NCBI GenBank assembly: GCA_013390605.1
Contig: JACAUB010000001.1
Span: 4,080,675-4,144,674, forward strand
Source: Bacteroidota bacterium
Lineage (GTDB): Bacteria; Bacteroidota; Bacteroidia; Bacteroidales; Cfx3-03
DNA: 64,000 nt
Reading direction: 5' to 3'
This document shows, one piece after another, positions 51,868-59,950 of this stretch. Every line of letters starts with the position of its first letter. Positions within the stretch are counted from its first letter, which is position 1. Both the position numbers and the translations under genes were made by a program. Below the pieces are notes generated by a model. It was given only the letters and a program-made list of their open reading frames with translations. It did not search any database and was not told the DNA's origin.

Positions 51868-52881
51868 TCACTTAAAGAAAGCAATTTTGATCTCTTCGCT
51901 TTTGCCATCAAACTTAAGCCAGGCTCTAAACATACCGGGAGTATTGAAAGGAGTAGCAATATTCCCTTTGCGATCCAGGCAAATAACCCCACCTTCGCCT
52001 CCCTGTTCTTTCAGCTTATGGTTGATAATATAATCTGCAGCTTTAACTACACTCCACTCCTTATACATCATAAGGGCAGCAATATCATAGGCTACCACGT
52101 TGCGAATAAAGAATTCGCCATGACCGGTTGCTGATACTGCACAAGCCTCATTATTAGCATAGGTGCCGGCTCCAATGATGGGAGAGTCACCAACCCTTCC
52201 AAATTTCTTCATCATCATCCCACCTGTCGAAGTAGCGGCAGCAAGGTTGCCATCCATATCGAGCGCCACAGCTCCAACAGTACCGAATTTCTCCTTCACC
52301 CGTTTTATTGAATCCTGCTCTTTTATCTTCAGGTAACTCTTCCATCGTTCGGGCGTGATAAAATAGGAAGGATCGACTATCTCAAGCTTCTGTTCACGGG
52401 CAAACTGATCAGCCCCCTTCCCTACCATCATTACATGGACAGACTGATCCATCACCGCCCTTGCTGCCGTAATTGGATTCTTTACAATGGTAACACCAGC
52501 AACAGCTCCGGCTTTTAATGTCTTTCCATCCATGATGGCAGCATCGAGTTCAGCCTTTCCTTCTGCAGTCAGAACAGCTCCTTTGCCAGCATTAAAGAGT
52601 GGAGAATCTTCCAATACTTTTATTGCTGCTACGACAGCATCAAGTGAAGTACCTCCCGTGCTGAGCACTTGTTTGGCCGCAGAAAGTGCTTCTGATAAAG
52701 CGACTTTCAGGGCAACCTGCTTTTCAGGAGGCGTGTTTTCAGGAGAAATATTTCCGGCACCTCCATGTAATACAACTACATAACTTTTATTATTTGAAAC
52801 TGTAGGTTGTTGGGCAAACCCGGAAAAGCTAATGATTAACAATATAAAGAAATTCGAAACTAACCCTGCTCGTTTCATCAT
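51868..52881 (-). CDS. Exported isoaspartyl peptidase/L-asparaginase (Ntn type)
   Basis: A 337-residue N-terminal-nucleophile hydrolase that removes isoaspartyl residues from peptides and hydrolyses L-asparagine. After a signal peptide ending SGFAQ it shows YVVVLHGGAGNI, GTSLDAVVAAIKVLEDSPLFNAGKGAV-type signature (with ELDAAIMDG), and the autocleavage site before Thr in AATSTGGMMMKK (about residue 217), then GRVGDSPIIGAGTYA and ATGHGEFFIRN. The precursor should split there into alpha and beta subunits. It is exported, unlike the cytoplasmic E. coli IaaA. The permease gene upstream ends... its stop is 16 bases before this start, so the two are cotranscribed and may act on amides and amino acids. 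Confidence 0.94.
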   Translation of the reverse strand: MMKRAGLVSNFFILLIISFSGFAQQPTVSNNKSYVVVLHGGAGNISPENTPPEKQVALKVALSEALSAAKQVLSTGGTSLDAVVAAIKVLEDSPLFNAGKGAVLTAEGKAELDAAIMDGKTLKAGAVAGVTIVKNPITAARAVMDQSVHVMMVGKGADQFAREQKLEIVDPSYFITPERWKSYLKIKEQDSIKRVKEKFGTVGAVALDMDGNLAAATSTGGMMMKKFGRVGDSPIIGAGTYANNEACAVSATGHGEFFIRNVVAYDIAALMMYKEWSVVKAADYIINHKLKEQGGEGGVICLDRKGNIATPFNTPGMFRAWLKFDGKSEEIKIAFFK

Positions 52882-52897
52882 AATACATTTTAATAGA

Positions 52898-54649
52898 TTA
52901 TGCCGTAACTTTCTTTTTGATCAGTTTACTGTGACGAGATCCATAAGTAAAATAGAGTAGTAGACCTACGACCAACCAAACGCTAAAACCCATCCAGTTG
53001 GTAATCCCCAATTCTGAAATGAGGTACATATTTGTCAAAACACCCAGTACAGGAACCAATGACCATTGCCTGATAACGGCCTTTACCGATACCCACACGG
53101 CAATGACAATAAAAACGATATAAGGTATCATATGTTTAAAGATCGACCAATCAGCCAGTGCATGACCAAATCCGTTTATCCAGTCGCCAATAGCACTCAA
53201 TTTAAGTACTCCTGTAGAAAACAGGATAATTAATACAACCACCCAGATCGGGATCAGCCAATATCGACAATTAATAAAATAGATTCTGAAGGCTCGTTTC
53301 ATCGTCTCAGGATCTTCCTTTTCGCTCATAATGATAACTCCTCCAGAAACCAGGATAAAAGCAAACAGCGTCCCGATACTGGTTAAGTCAGTCATTTGTG
53401 TTAAGGTAGTAAACAGTGCAGGGACAGCAACAATAATGCCTGTGAGGATGGTTGAAAAAGAGGGCGTCCTAAACTTTGGATGGAGCTTTGCAAAGATTGG
53501 AGGCAGTAATCCATCGCGACTCATACTCATCCAGATACGAGGTTGTCCAACCTGAAAGACCAGAATTACGCCAGCCATAGCAATCACAGCGCTCAATGCA
53601 ATGAAACCTGAGAGCCAGTTCAGATGAAGTTTCTGAAATGCAAATGCCAGTGGATCGGCAACTCTTAAGTCAGCCGAATGTACCATTCCGGTAAGCACTA
53701 AACTCACAATAACATAAATAACAGTGGTGATAATGAGTGCAAGAATCATAGAGAGAGGCAGGTCACGACGTGGGTTCTTACACTCCTCTGCAGTAGTCGA
53801 GATGGCATCGAAACCTATATAGGCAAAGAATACACCGGATACACCTTTTAACACACCCGATAGTCCATTTGGAGCAAAAGGACTCCAGTTTTTAGGCTCA
53901 ACATAAAAAGCACCTACTGCAATGACCAAAAGCAAAATAATGAGTTTGAGCAATACCATTAAGTTTCCGGCATTCTTAGTTTCCTTGATACCGATATATA
54001 CTAGCGCGGTAATAAGAACCACCACCCCAAAAGCAGGAATATTTGCAATCATTCGTATTCCGAAGAGATCTGGTGCAGTAGTCCAGGCCATGTATGCCTC
54101 ATAAATAGGACGATTAAGACTCTCCAGTTTAACACCTGATGCCAGTTGAATCATTGCGTCTTTATAACCATGAAAAGCACTAGTGTAATCCATAGCGAGA
54201 AAATCAGGCACATGTAATCCCATTCCGTCAAGCCAGGAGGTGAGATATTCTGACCATGAGATTGCCACAGCAATATTTCCAACAGCATATTCCATAATCA
54301 AATCCCATCCGATAATCCATGCAATCAGTTCTCCGAAACTTGCATACGCATATGTATAAGCACTTCCACTAATCGGAATAAGCGAAGCAAATTGAGCATA
54401 ACACATGGCAGAAAATCCACAAGCTATAGCTGTAAAGACAAAGAGAAGAGAGACAGCAGGTCCTCCATCAGCAGCTGCATTTCCAATGGTACTAAAAATA
54501 CCAGCACCAATGATAGCAGCAATTCCCATAGCAGTTAAGTCACGGACCTTAAGAGTCCGCTTCATTTCAGTATCTTGCCCCTCAACAGAAGCAGCATGAG
54601 CGAGGATATCCTCAATAGATTTCTTTCGAAGCAGATTATGGTAATTCAC
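52898..54649 (-). CDS. APC-family amino acid permease
   Basis: A 583-residue inner-membrane permease with about 13-14 hydrophobic segments. Family features: LKVRDLTAMGIAAIIGAGIFSTIG (first helix with the GAGIF substrate motif), ISGSAYTYAYASFGELIAWIIGW, FFAYIGFDAISTTAEECKNPRRDLP and MSRDGLLPPIFAKLHPKFRTP. These match the YfnA/CAT-like cationic amino acid transporter branch, longer than the 450-residue core by extra C-terminal helices. The start codon is GTG at 54649; no in-frame ATG lies near it. Substrate not determined. The asparaginase gene follows after 16 bases. Confidence 0.93.
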   Translation of the reverse strand: MNYHNLLRKKSIEDILAHAASVEGQDTEMKRTLKVRDLTAMGIAAIIGAGIFSTIGNAAADGGPAVSLLFVFTAIACGFSAMCYAQFASLIPISGSAYTYAYASFGELIAWIIGWDLIMEYAVGNIAVAISWSEYLTSWLDGMGLHVPDFLAMDYTSAFHGYKDAMIQLASGVKLESLNRPIYEAYMAWTTAPDLFGIRMIANIPAFGVVVLITALVYIGIKETKNAGNLMVLLKLIILLLVIAVGAFYVEPKNWSPFAPNGLSGVLKGVSGVFFAYIGFDAISTTAEECKNPRRDLPLSMILALIITTVIYVIVSLVLTGMVHSADLRVADPLAFAFQKLHLNWLSGFIALSAVIAMAGVILVFQVGQPRIWMSMSRDGLLPPIFAKLHPKFRTPSFSTILTGIIVAVPALFTTLTQMTDLTSIGTLFAFILVSGGVIIMSEKEDPETMKRAFRIYFINCRYWLIPIWVVVLIILFSTGVLKLSAIGDWINGFGHALADWSIFKHMIPYIVFIVIAVWVSVKAVIRQWSLVPVLGVLTNMYLISELGITNWMGFSVWLVVGLLLYFTYGSRHSKLIKKKVTA

Positions 54650-54765
54650 AATATATTTACAGATTTTTCGCGAAGTTAAATTAAAAATATAAAAGGTATT
54701 AAACTTTTAATCTCTCAAATTGTCATATAGTTATAAATACCTGTAACAAAAACCAAAAAGCTTTT

Positions 54766-54852
54766 GAAACGAGCATGTTTTACAAACACAACACTGTAGT
54801 AAATTTAATATGCGAGTTCCATCAGACATTAATCTTAAAATTATTTACTGAT
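54766..54852 (+). repeat. Interspersed ~90-nt repeat, copy C
   Basis: Runs from GAAACGAGCATG to the start codon of the next gene; its last 46 bases are identical to copy B and end at TTATTTACTGAT, so the repeat directly abuts the ATG at 54851. Confidence 0.85.
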
Positions 54853-55759
54853 GAAAACAATAAAAATACTGTTCGTTGCATTGATTCTTGGGGCTGGTAT
54901 TTTTACTTTCTGTAATACAAAAAAGAGCTGGTCGGCCTCCGCTCCTGAAATTCAGGCTGCCAGAGATGCAATTCAGATGGAAAATACTGTTGCAGAGATT
55001 AAAGGAATTATAACTTACTACCAAAGATTATATGCTGATATTTTTGTTGCTCCTACGTTTAAAGTAGGGGGAGCAGAAAATCTAACCCGAATTATTGGCA
55101 CTAAACGGAAAGACAGCTGTGTTAATATTATCATTGAAAAAATGACTATTGATGATAGTGCTACGATTAAACTAACAATCGATTATGGGGCATTTGGTTG
55201 TATCTGTTCAGATGGGAAGACCCGAAAAGGAAGTATTGTCAACTTGTATAGCTGGATGAAAGCTGGTGGATGGTCAAAGGAATCAACCATTGACAATCTT
55301 ATTGTTAATGGTGAGATTCAAGCAGGTACAATCTCTTCTTCTTTTGGATTGGTTGGAGCGAGTAAGCACCGTAACTGGATTGAAAAGACGACCATGAGAA
55401 TTCCTGCAAAAGATGGATCCTGGAAGGAGTGGTCATCTAATCGCAATCGAGAGATGATAAAAGGAAATGATACTAAAGACATTAATAAAATCGTCTTTAA
55501 AGTTACAGGAACTTCTAAAGGCAGTAACAGTTCCGGATTTAGCTATTCAAGTCAAATCAAGGAAGACAATCCACTTATAAAACCTGCAAACTTTGGAACC
55601 TTCACAAAAGGAACGATGGTCATGACCAACTCTAATGGTAAGATCGTTACCCTTGATTATGGCGATGGTACTTACAAAAAGGTGGTGACAATTAAAACCC
55701 CTAGCGATAAGAACGGCAAGGGTGCAACAACAACAAATGTAAAATTAATGGGGATATGA
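54851..55759 (+). CDS. Exported protein of unknown function
   Basis: A 302-residue protein with a hydrophobic N-terminal segment (MKTIKILFVALILGAGIFTF) that serves as signal peptide or anchor; a Cys at 21 does not sit in a good lipobox. The middle contains LTIDYGAFGCICSDGKTRKGSI and, near the end, TLDYGDGTYKK. These resemble the paired DYG...C...DGR and DYGDG motifs of a group of secreted Bacteroidota proteins of unknown role; here the second motif lacks the usual Cys. The mature part looks all-beta. Copy C of the interspersed repeat ends at its start codon, so its leader is the repeat itself. A terminator shared with dxs follows. Confidence 0.75.
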   Translation: MKTIKILFVALILGAGIFTFCNTKKSWSASAPEIQAARDAIQMENTVAEIKGIITYYQRLYADIFVAPTFKVGGAENLTRIIGTKRKDSCVNIIIEKMTIDDSATIKLTIDYGAFGCICSDGKTRKGSIVNLYSWMKAGGWSKESTIDNLIVNGEIQAGTISSSFGLVGASKHRNWIEKTTMRIPAKDGSWKEWSSNRNREMIKGNDTKDINKIVFKVTGTSKGSNSSGFSYSSQIKEDNPLIKPANFGTFTKGTMVMTNSNGKIVTLDYGDGTYKKVVTIKTPSDKNGKGATTTNVKLMGI

Positions 55760-55786
55760 AAATATATTTGTAAAAATGTATTTTAA

Positions 55787-55812
55787 AAAGCCGCTCCATT
55801 AGGGGCGGCTTT
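55787..55812. terminator. Bidirectional terminator between unknown gene and dxs
   Basis: AAAGCCGCTCC pairs with GGGGCGGCTTT (one G-T wobble, ATTA loop), A-rich on the left and followed by TTTCATTATTT on the right. Confidence 0.85.
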
Positions 55813-55814
55813 CA

Positions 55815-57722
55815 TTATTTCTGGGTGTGAATCTCTTTTGCTATACCAACAATTCCTTCAACATCACAACCGCATATCCGATGTAGCTCGGCTACCGTAC
55901 CTTGTTCAATAAAACTATCCGGAACACCTAACCGTTTTACAGTAGTATTATAGTTGTTGTCGTTGATAAATTCAACTACAGCACTTCCCAATCCACCTAC
56001 AATAGTTCCATCTTCAATAGTAATCACGTTCTTAAATTTAGAACAGATCGTATGAAGCAGTTTTGCGTCGATTGGTTTTAGAAAACGCATATCATAATGT
56101 GCTGTATCAATTCCTAAATCAGCAAGTTGCCTGCAGGCTTCAATAGCGTAATTACCAATATGCCCTATACTAATGATGGCCAGATCATTTCCTTCGCGAA
56201 TAACTTGTCCGGTTCCAATCTTAATCTCTTCAAAAGGTTTCTTCCAATCGCTACTAACTCCTCGTCCTCTTGGATAACGGATAGCAAAAGGCCCCATATT
56301 TTCAAGCTGAGCAGTATACATTAGGTTGCGAAGCTCCACTTCGTTTAATGGAGAAGCTATCGTTAAATTAGGAACACAACGCAGATAAGCCAGATCATAA
56401 ACACCATGATGTGTTGCGCCATCTTCGCCAACAATACCTCCACGATCCAGACAGAATATCACATTCAGATTCTGCAACGCCACATCATGAATGACCTGAT
56501 CGTAGGCACGCTGCATAAATGATGAGTATATATTACAGAAAGGAACCATCCCCCGGGTAGCTAATCCGGCAGAGAAAGTAACAGAATGTTGTTCAGCAAT
56601 ACCCACATCGAAAACTCTGGCTGGCATCTTTGCCATCATCAGATTAAGCGAACAACCTGAAAGCATAGCTGGCGTGATCCCCACTATTTTAGGGTTCTGC
56701 TCGGCTAATTCAATAATAGTTTTACCAAATACAATCTGATATTTAGGAGGTAACGTTTTGCATTTCTTATCTTCAATAATTTCTCCGGTATCAGGATTAA
56801 AGATTCCCGGTGCATGAAATTTAGTTTGATTCTTCTCAGCAACTGTGAATCCTTTTCCTTTTGTTGTAATAACATGTAGAAGTTTAGGACCAGTTATATT
56901 TTTCATATCGCTAAGAAGCTTGGTCAGATGAACAACATCATGTCCATCAACCGGACCAAAATATCTAAAGTTATAGGCTTCGAAGAGGTTGCTTTTTTTC
57001 AACAGGGTATGCTTTACGGCATTTCCTATTTGCCGAACTACAGCACGTGAGTTTTTCCCATAACGTGTATTACCTCCCATCAGGTTCCAAACCTTATCTT
57101 TAAGACGATTGTAAAACCGTGAGGTGGTTATATCAGTAAGGTATTCTTTAAAAGCCCCAACATTTTTATCAATGGCGATACCATTATCGTTAAGAATCAC
57201 CAACAAATTAGCTTTAGAAACACCAGCATTATTAATAGCTTCGAAGGCCTGGCCGCTTGTCATTGAACCATCTCCAATTACAGCTATATGTTGACGTTTA
57301 TTATCGTTTAGCAACTGAGATGCAATAGCCATACCCAATGCCGCAGATATAGAGGTTGATGAGTGACCAACGCCAAATGCATCGTATTCACTTTCAGTCA
57401 TTTTAGGAAAACCGCTAATACCTTCAAGCATACGGTTCAGATGAAAAATATCTTTTCGTCCTGTTAATATTTTATGGGCATAGGCTTGATGGCCAACATC
57501 CCATATCAGCTTATCATAAGGTGTATTGAAAACATAATGAATGGCAACAGAGAGCTCGACCACCCCTAAACTGGCACCCAGATGTCCGGGATTGGTTGAA
57601 GTAACTTCGATAATCAGTTGCCGTATCTCCTCACATAAACGAGGTAGATCAGTGTCTTTCAGCTTCTTTAAATCGGCTGGTGAATATATTTTGGAGAGTA
57701 GCTCGCCTTGGTTGGGAACCAT
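55815..57722 (-). CDS. dxs: 1-deoxy-D-xylulose-5-phosphate synthase
   Basis: A 635-residue thiamine-diphosphate enzyme that joins pyruvate and glyceraldehyde 3-phosphate, first step of the MEP isoprenoid pathway. Seen: PGHLGASLGVVELSVAIHYV, DVGHQAYAHKILTGR, the TPP motif GDGSMTSGQAFEAINNAG (about 150-167), PVDGHDVVHL, the catalytic Glu in DVGIAEQHSVTFSAGLA, DRGGIVGEDGATHHG and IEDGTIVGGLGSAV. Length and order are standard. It has its own promoter box and a shared terminator, with the suf genes lying upstream on the same strand. Confidence 0.97.
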   Translation of the reverse strand: MVPNQGELLSKIYSPADLKKLKDTDLPRLCEEIRQLIIEVTSTNPGHLGASLGVVELSVAIHYVFNTPYDKLIWDVGHQAYAHKILTGRKDIFHLNRMLEGISGFPKMTESEYDAFGVGHSSTSISAALGMAIASQLLNDNKRQHIAVIGDGSMTSGQAFEAINNAGVSKANLLVILNDNGIAIDKNVGAFKEYLTDITTSRFYNRLKDKVWNLMGGNTRYGKNSRAVVRQIGNAVKHTLLKKSNLFEAYNFRYFGPVDGHDVVHLTKLLSDMKNITGPKLLHVITTKGKGFTVAEKNQTKFHAPGIFNPDTGEIIEDKKCKTLPPKYQIVFGKTIIELAEQNPKIVGITPAMLSGCSLNLMMAKMPARVFDVGIAEQHSVTFSAGLATRGMVPFCNIYSSFMQRAYDQVIHDVALQNLNVIFCLDRGGIVGEDGATHHGVYDLAYLRCVPNLTIASPLNEVELRNLMYTAQLENMGPFAIRYPRGRGVSSDWKKPFEEIKIGTGQVIREGNDLAIISIGHIGNYAIEACRQLADLGIDTAHYDMRFLKPIDAKLLHTICSKFKNVITIEDGTIVGGLGSAVVEFINDNNYNTTVKRLGVPDSFIEQGTVAELHRICGCDVEGIVGIAKEIHTQK

Positions 57723-57746
57723 AGTTATTGTCTTCGTTACAAACTA

Positions 57747-57754
57747 CAAAGTTA
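57747..57754 (-). promoter_or_regulatory. -7 promoter box of dxs
   Basis: Minus-strand TAACTTTG, exact TAnnTTTG, about 25 bases before the ATG at 57722. No clear -33 element. Confidence 0.5.
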
Positions 57755-57806
57755 TATTTTTTCAGCTAATCTCTAAGAAGTATAATTAAGAAAAGATGTT
57801 AATGCA

Positions 57807-58130
57807 TTACAACAAACCCAACTCAAGCAAGGCAGCTTCAGAGATCATGTCTTTCGACCAAGGAGGCTCAAAAACAATCTGAACAACAGCATCTTTAATC
57901 CCTTCAATCTCTTTTATCCTATCCTGAACTTCGATGGGTAACGATTCGGCAACCGGACAGTTAGGAGCAGTCAACGTCATCTCAACAATTGCTTCAAAGT
58001 CGTCGTTGATATCGATTTTATAGATTAACCCCAGATCATATATATTTACAGGTATCTCCGGATCGTATATCTCTTTTAAGACATCGATTACCTTACTACC
58101 CAAATCGAGCAACAGTGCTTTATCGGCCAT
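57807..58130 (-). CDS. sufT: SufT-like DUF59/MIP18-family protein
   Basis: A 107-residue cytoplasmic protein of the DUF59 family, helpers in maturation of iron-sulfur proteins. Signature motifs: YDPEIPVNIYDLGLIYKI (about residues 22-39), VEMTLTAPNCPVAESLP (with the conserved Cys) and FEPPWSKDMIS. The protein consists of this one domain, as usual for SufT. It follows sufE by four bases on the minus strand, which supports a role with the SUF machinery. Confidence 0.9.
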   Translation of the reverse strand: MADKALLLDLGSKVIDVLKEIYDPEIPVNIYDLGLIYKIDINDDFEAIVEMTLTAPNCPVAESLPIEVQDRIKEIEGIKDAVVQIVFEPPWSKDMISEAALLELGLL

Positions 58131-58134
58131 AGTG

Positions 58135-58566
58135 TTATTTTGTTAATGATGCCTTGGTTTTGAATGCCAGGGCATACAATTTAATTTGTTTAATCATAGA
58201 GAGTAAACCGTTTGAACGAGTTGGTGAGAGATGCTCTTTCAAACCGATATTATCAATAAAACCCAGATCGGCAGCTAATATTTCATCAGGAGTGTGCCCG
58301 GAAAGTACCCTGATCAACAAATTGGCAATACCCTTTGTGATGACGGCATCGCTATCTCCTGAGAAGGTAATGACCTTTCCATCGAAATCAGCACTTAACC
58401 AGACTCTCGACTGACAACCTTTGATGAGGTTATTTTCAGTTTTATATTTTTCGTCGATCACCGGAAGAGACTTACCAAGTTCGATAATGTAGTTGTACTT
58501 ATCCATCCAATCGTCAAAATTGGAGAACTCATCAACGATCATGGCTTCTTTATCTGCAATAGTCAT
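58135..58566 (-). CDS. sufE: SufE sulfur-acceptor protein
   Basis: A 143-residue protein that takes persulfide sulfur from SufS and passes it to SufBCD. The reactive Cys stands in LIKGCQSRVWLSA (about residue 51), and the flanking pattern WMDKYNYIIELGKSLP and RSNGLLSMIKQIKLYA is characteristic. sufT follows after four bases; sufS lies 115 bases upstream with a possible separate promoter between. Length normal. Confidence 0.96.
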   Translation of the reverse strand: MTIADKEAMIVDEFSNFDDWMDKYNYIIELGKSLPVIDEKYKTENNLIKGCQSRVWLSADFDGKVITFSGDSDAVITKGIANLLIRVLSGHTPDEILAADLGFIDNIGLKEHLSPTRSNGLLSMIKQIKLYALAFKTKASLTK

Positions 58567-58616
58567 AATTATGAAAACAAAAATCAGTTAGTAAAAATCA
58601 TTTTTCTTATCAACAG

Positions 58617-58624
58617 CAAAATTA
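58617..58624 (-). promoter_or_regulatory. Possible internal -7 box for sufE-sufT
   Basis: Minus-strand TAATTTTG matches TAnnTTTG in the 115-base gap between sufS and sufE; no -33 element seen. Confidence 0.35.
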
Positions 58625-58681
58625 ATCATTCAAATGAAAAAAGTGCTCTTTTTTAAGAGATTAGTACTACTGGGTGCTTAT

Positions 58682-59908
58682 TTATAAAAACATCTGTTTA
58701 ACGCGTCGGATACCTGCTATTAACTGATCGATCTCTTCGGTGGTATTGTAAAACGAAAAGGAGGCTCGCATGGTACCGGGAATGCCAAAACGATCCATTA
58801 AGGGTTGGGCACAGTGATGTCCCGTGCGAATAGCAATACCCAGCTGGTCCAGTATGGTTCCTGCATCAAAAGGATGAATCCCATCGATCAGAAATGAAAT
58901 CAGACTTGCTTTTTGAGGTGCATTGCCTATGATGGTGATACCACCTTCTTTCACAATTTGTTCAGTAGCATATAACAGTAATGCATGTTCCTGTACTTCA
59001 ATAGCATCCCAACCAATATTGTCCAGATAGTCGATTGCAGCACCCAATCCAATAGCATCAGCGATGCTGGGTGTACCGGCTTCAAACTTATAAGGCAATT
59101 CATTAAAAGTAGTTCCACTAAATGAGACATCTTTGATCATCTCACCACCACCCTGATAAGGAGGCATTTGGTCAAGCAGAGACTTGTGTCCATACAATCC
59201 ACCAATTCCCAAAGGAGCATACATTTTATGACCTGAAAAACAGTAGAAATCGCAATCAAGTGCCTGAACATCAACTTTACCATGTGGCAAACCCTGAGCC
59301 CCGTCAATTAATATAGCAACACCCTTTTCGTGAGCTACCTCTATCATATCAGCAATAGCATTGATGGTCCCTAAGGCATTCGAGATATGCGCTACAGCAA
59401 CAAGCTTTGTCCGGTTGGTTATCAGATTCGTATAGGCCTCAAAATCGAGTACCCCATTGTCAAAGACAGGAATGACTTTTAGAATAGCTTTCTTACGCTG
59501 ACAAAGTAATTGCCAGGGAACAATATTTGAATGATGTTCAATCGTAGAAACAATGATTTCGTCACCTTCATTTACAAACGCTTCACCAAAAGAGAAAGCC
59601 ACCAGGTTGATGGCTTCAGTGGTTCCACGTGTGAAAATCAATTCACTGGAATCAGCAGCATTCAAAAAAGAGGCCATCTTTTTACGAACATTTTCATAGG
59701 CCTCAGTAGCTACCTGACTTAGATGATGAACGCCACGGTGTACATTTGCATTGTAACCTTCATAGTAGTCTACCAATGCATCGATGACCTGTTGTGGCTT
59801 CTGTGTGGTGGCGGCATTATCAAAATAGACCAACGGTTTACCATGAACCTTTTCGTTCAGGATAGGGAAATCGTTACGGATGGCGTTCAAATCAAGTTTC
59901 GTATTCAT
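58682..59908 (-). CDS. sufS: SufS cysteine desulfurase
   Basis: A 408-residue pyridoxal-phosphate enzyme (group II cysteine desulfurase) that frees sulfur from cysteine for cluster assembly. Seen: VYFDNAATTQKPQQVIDAL, VHRGVHHLSQ, TEAINLVAFSF, EHHSNIVPWQ, the cofactor Lys in CFSGHKMYAP (about 226) and the catalytic Cys in RTGHHCAQPLM (about 364). Class II features and length agree with SufS, and SufE is nearby. It follows sufD by 42 bases on the minus strand. Confidence 0.97.
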   Translation of the reverse strand: MNTKLDLNAIRNDFPILNEKVHGKPLVYFDNAATTQKPQQVIDALVDYYEGYNANVHRGVHHLSQVATEAYENVRKKMASFLNAADSSELIFTRGTTEAINLVAFSFGEAFVNEGDEIIVSTIEHHSNIVPWQLLCQRKKAILKVIPVFDNGVLDFEAYTNLITNRTKLVAVAHISNALGTINAIADMIEVAHEKGVAILIDGAQGLPHGKVDVQALDCDFYCFSGHKMYAPLGIGGLYGHKSLLDQMPPYQGGGEMIKDVSFSGTTFNELPYKFEAGTPSIADAIGLGAAIDYLDNIGWDAIEVQEHALLLYATEQIVKEGGITIIGNAPQKASLISFLIDGIHPFDAGTILDQLGIAIRTGHHCAQPLMDRFGIPGTMRASFSFYNTTEEIDQLIAGIRRVKQMFL

Positions 59909-59950
59909 TACCGTTAATAGTTCGGAAATGTTATGTTTATGTTTAAAATA

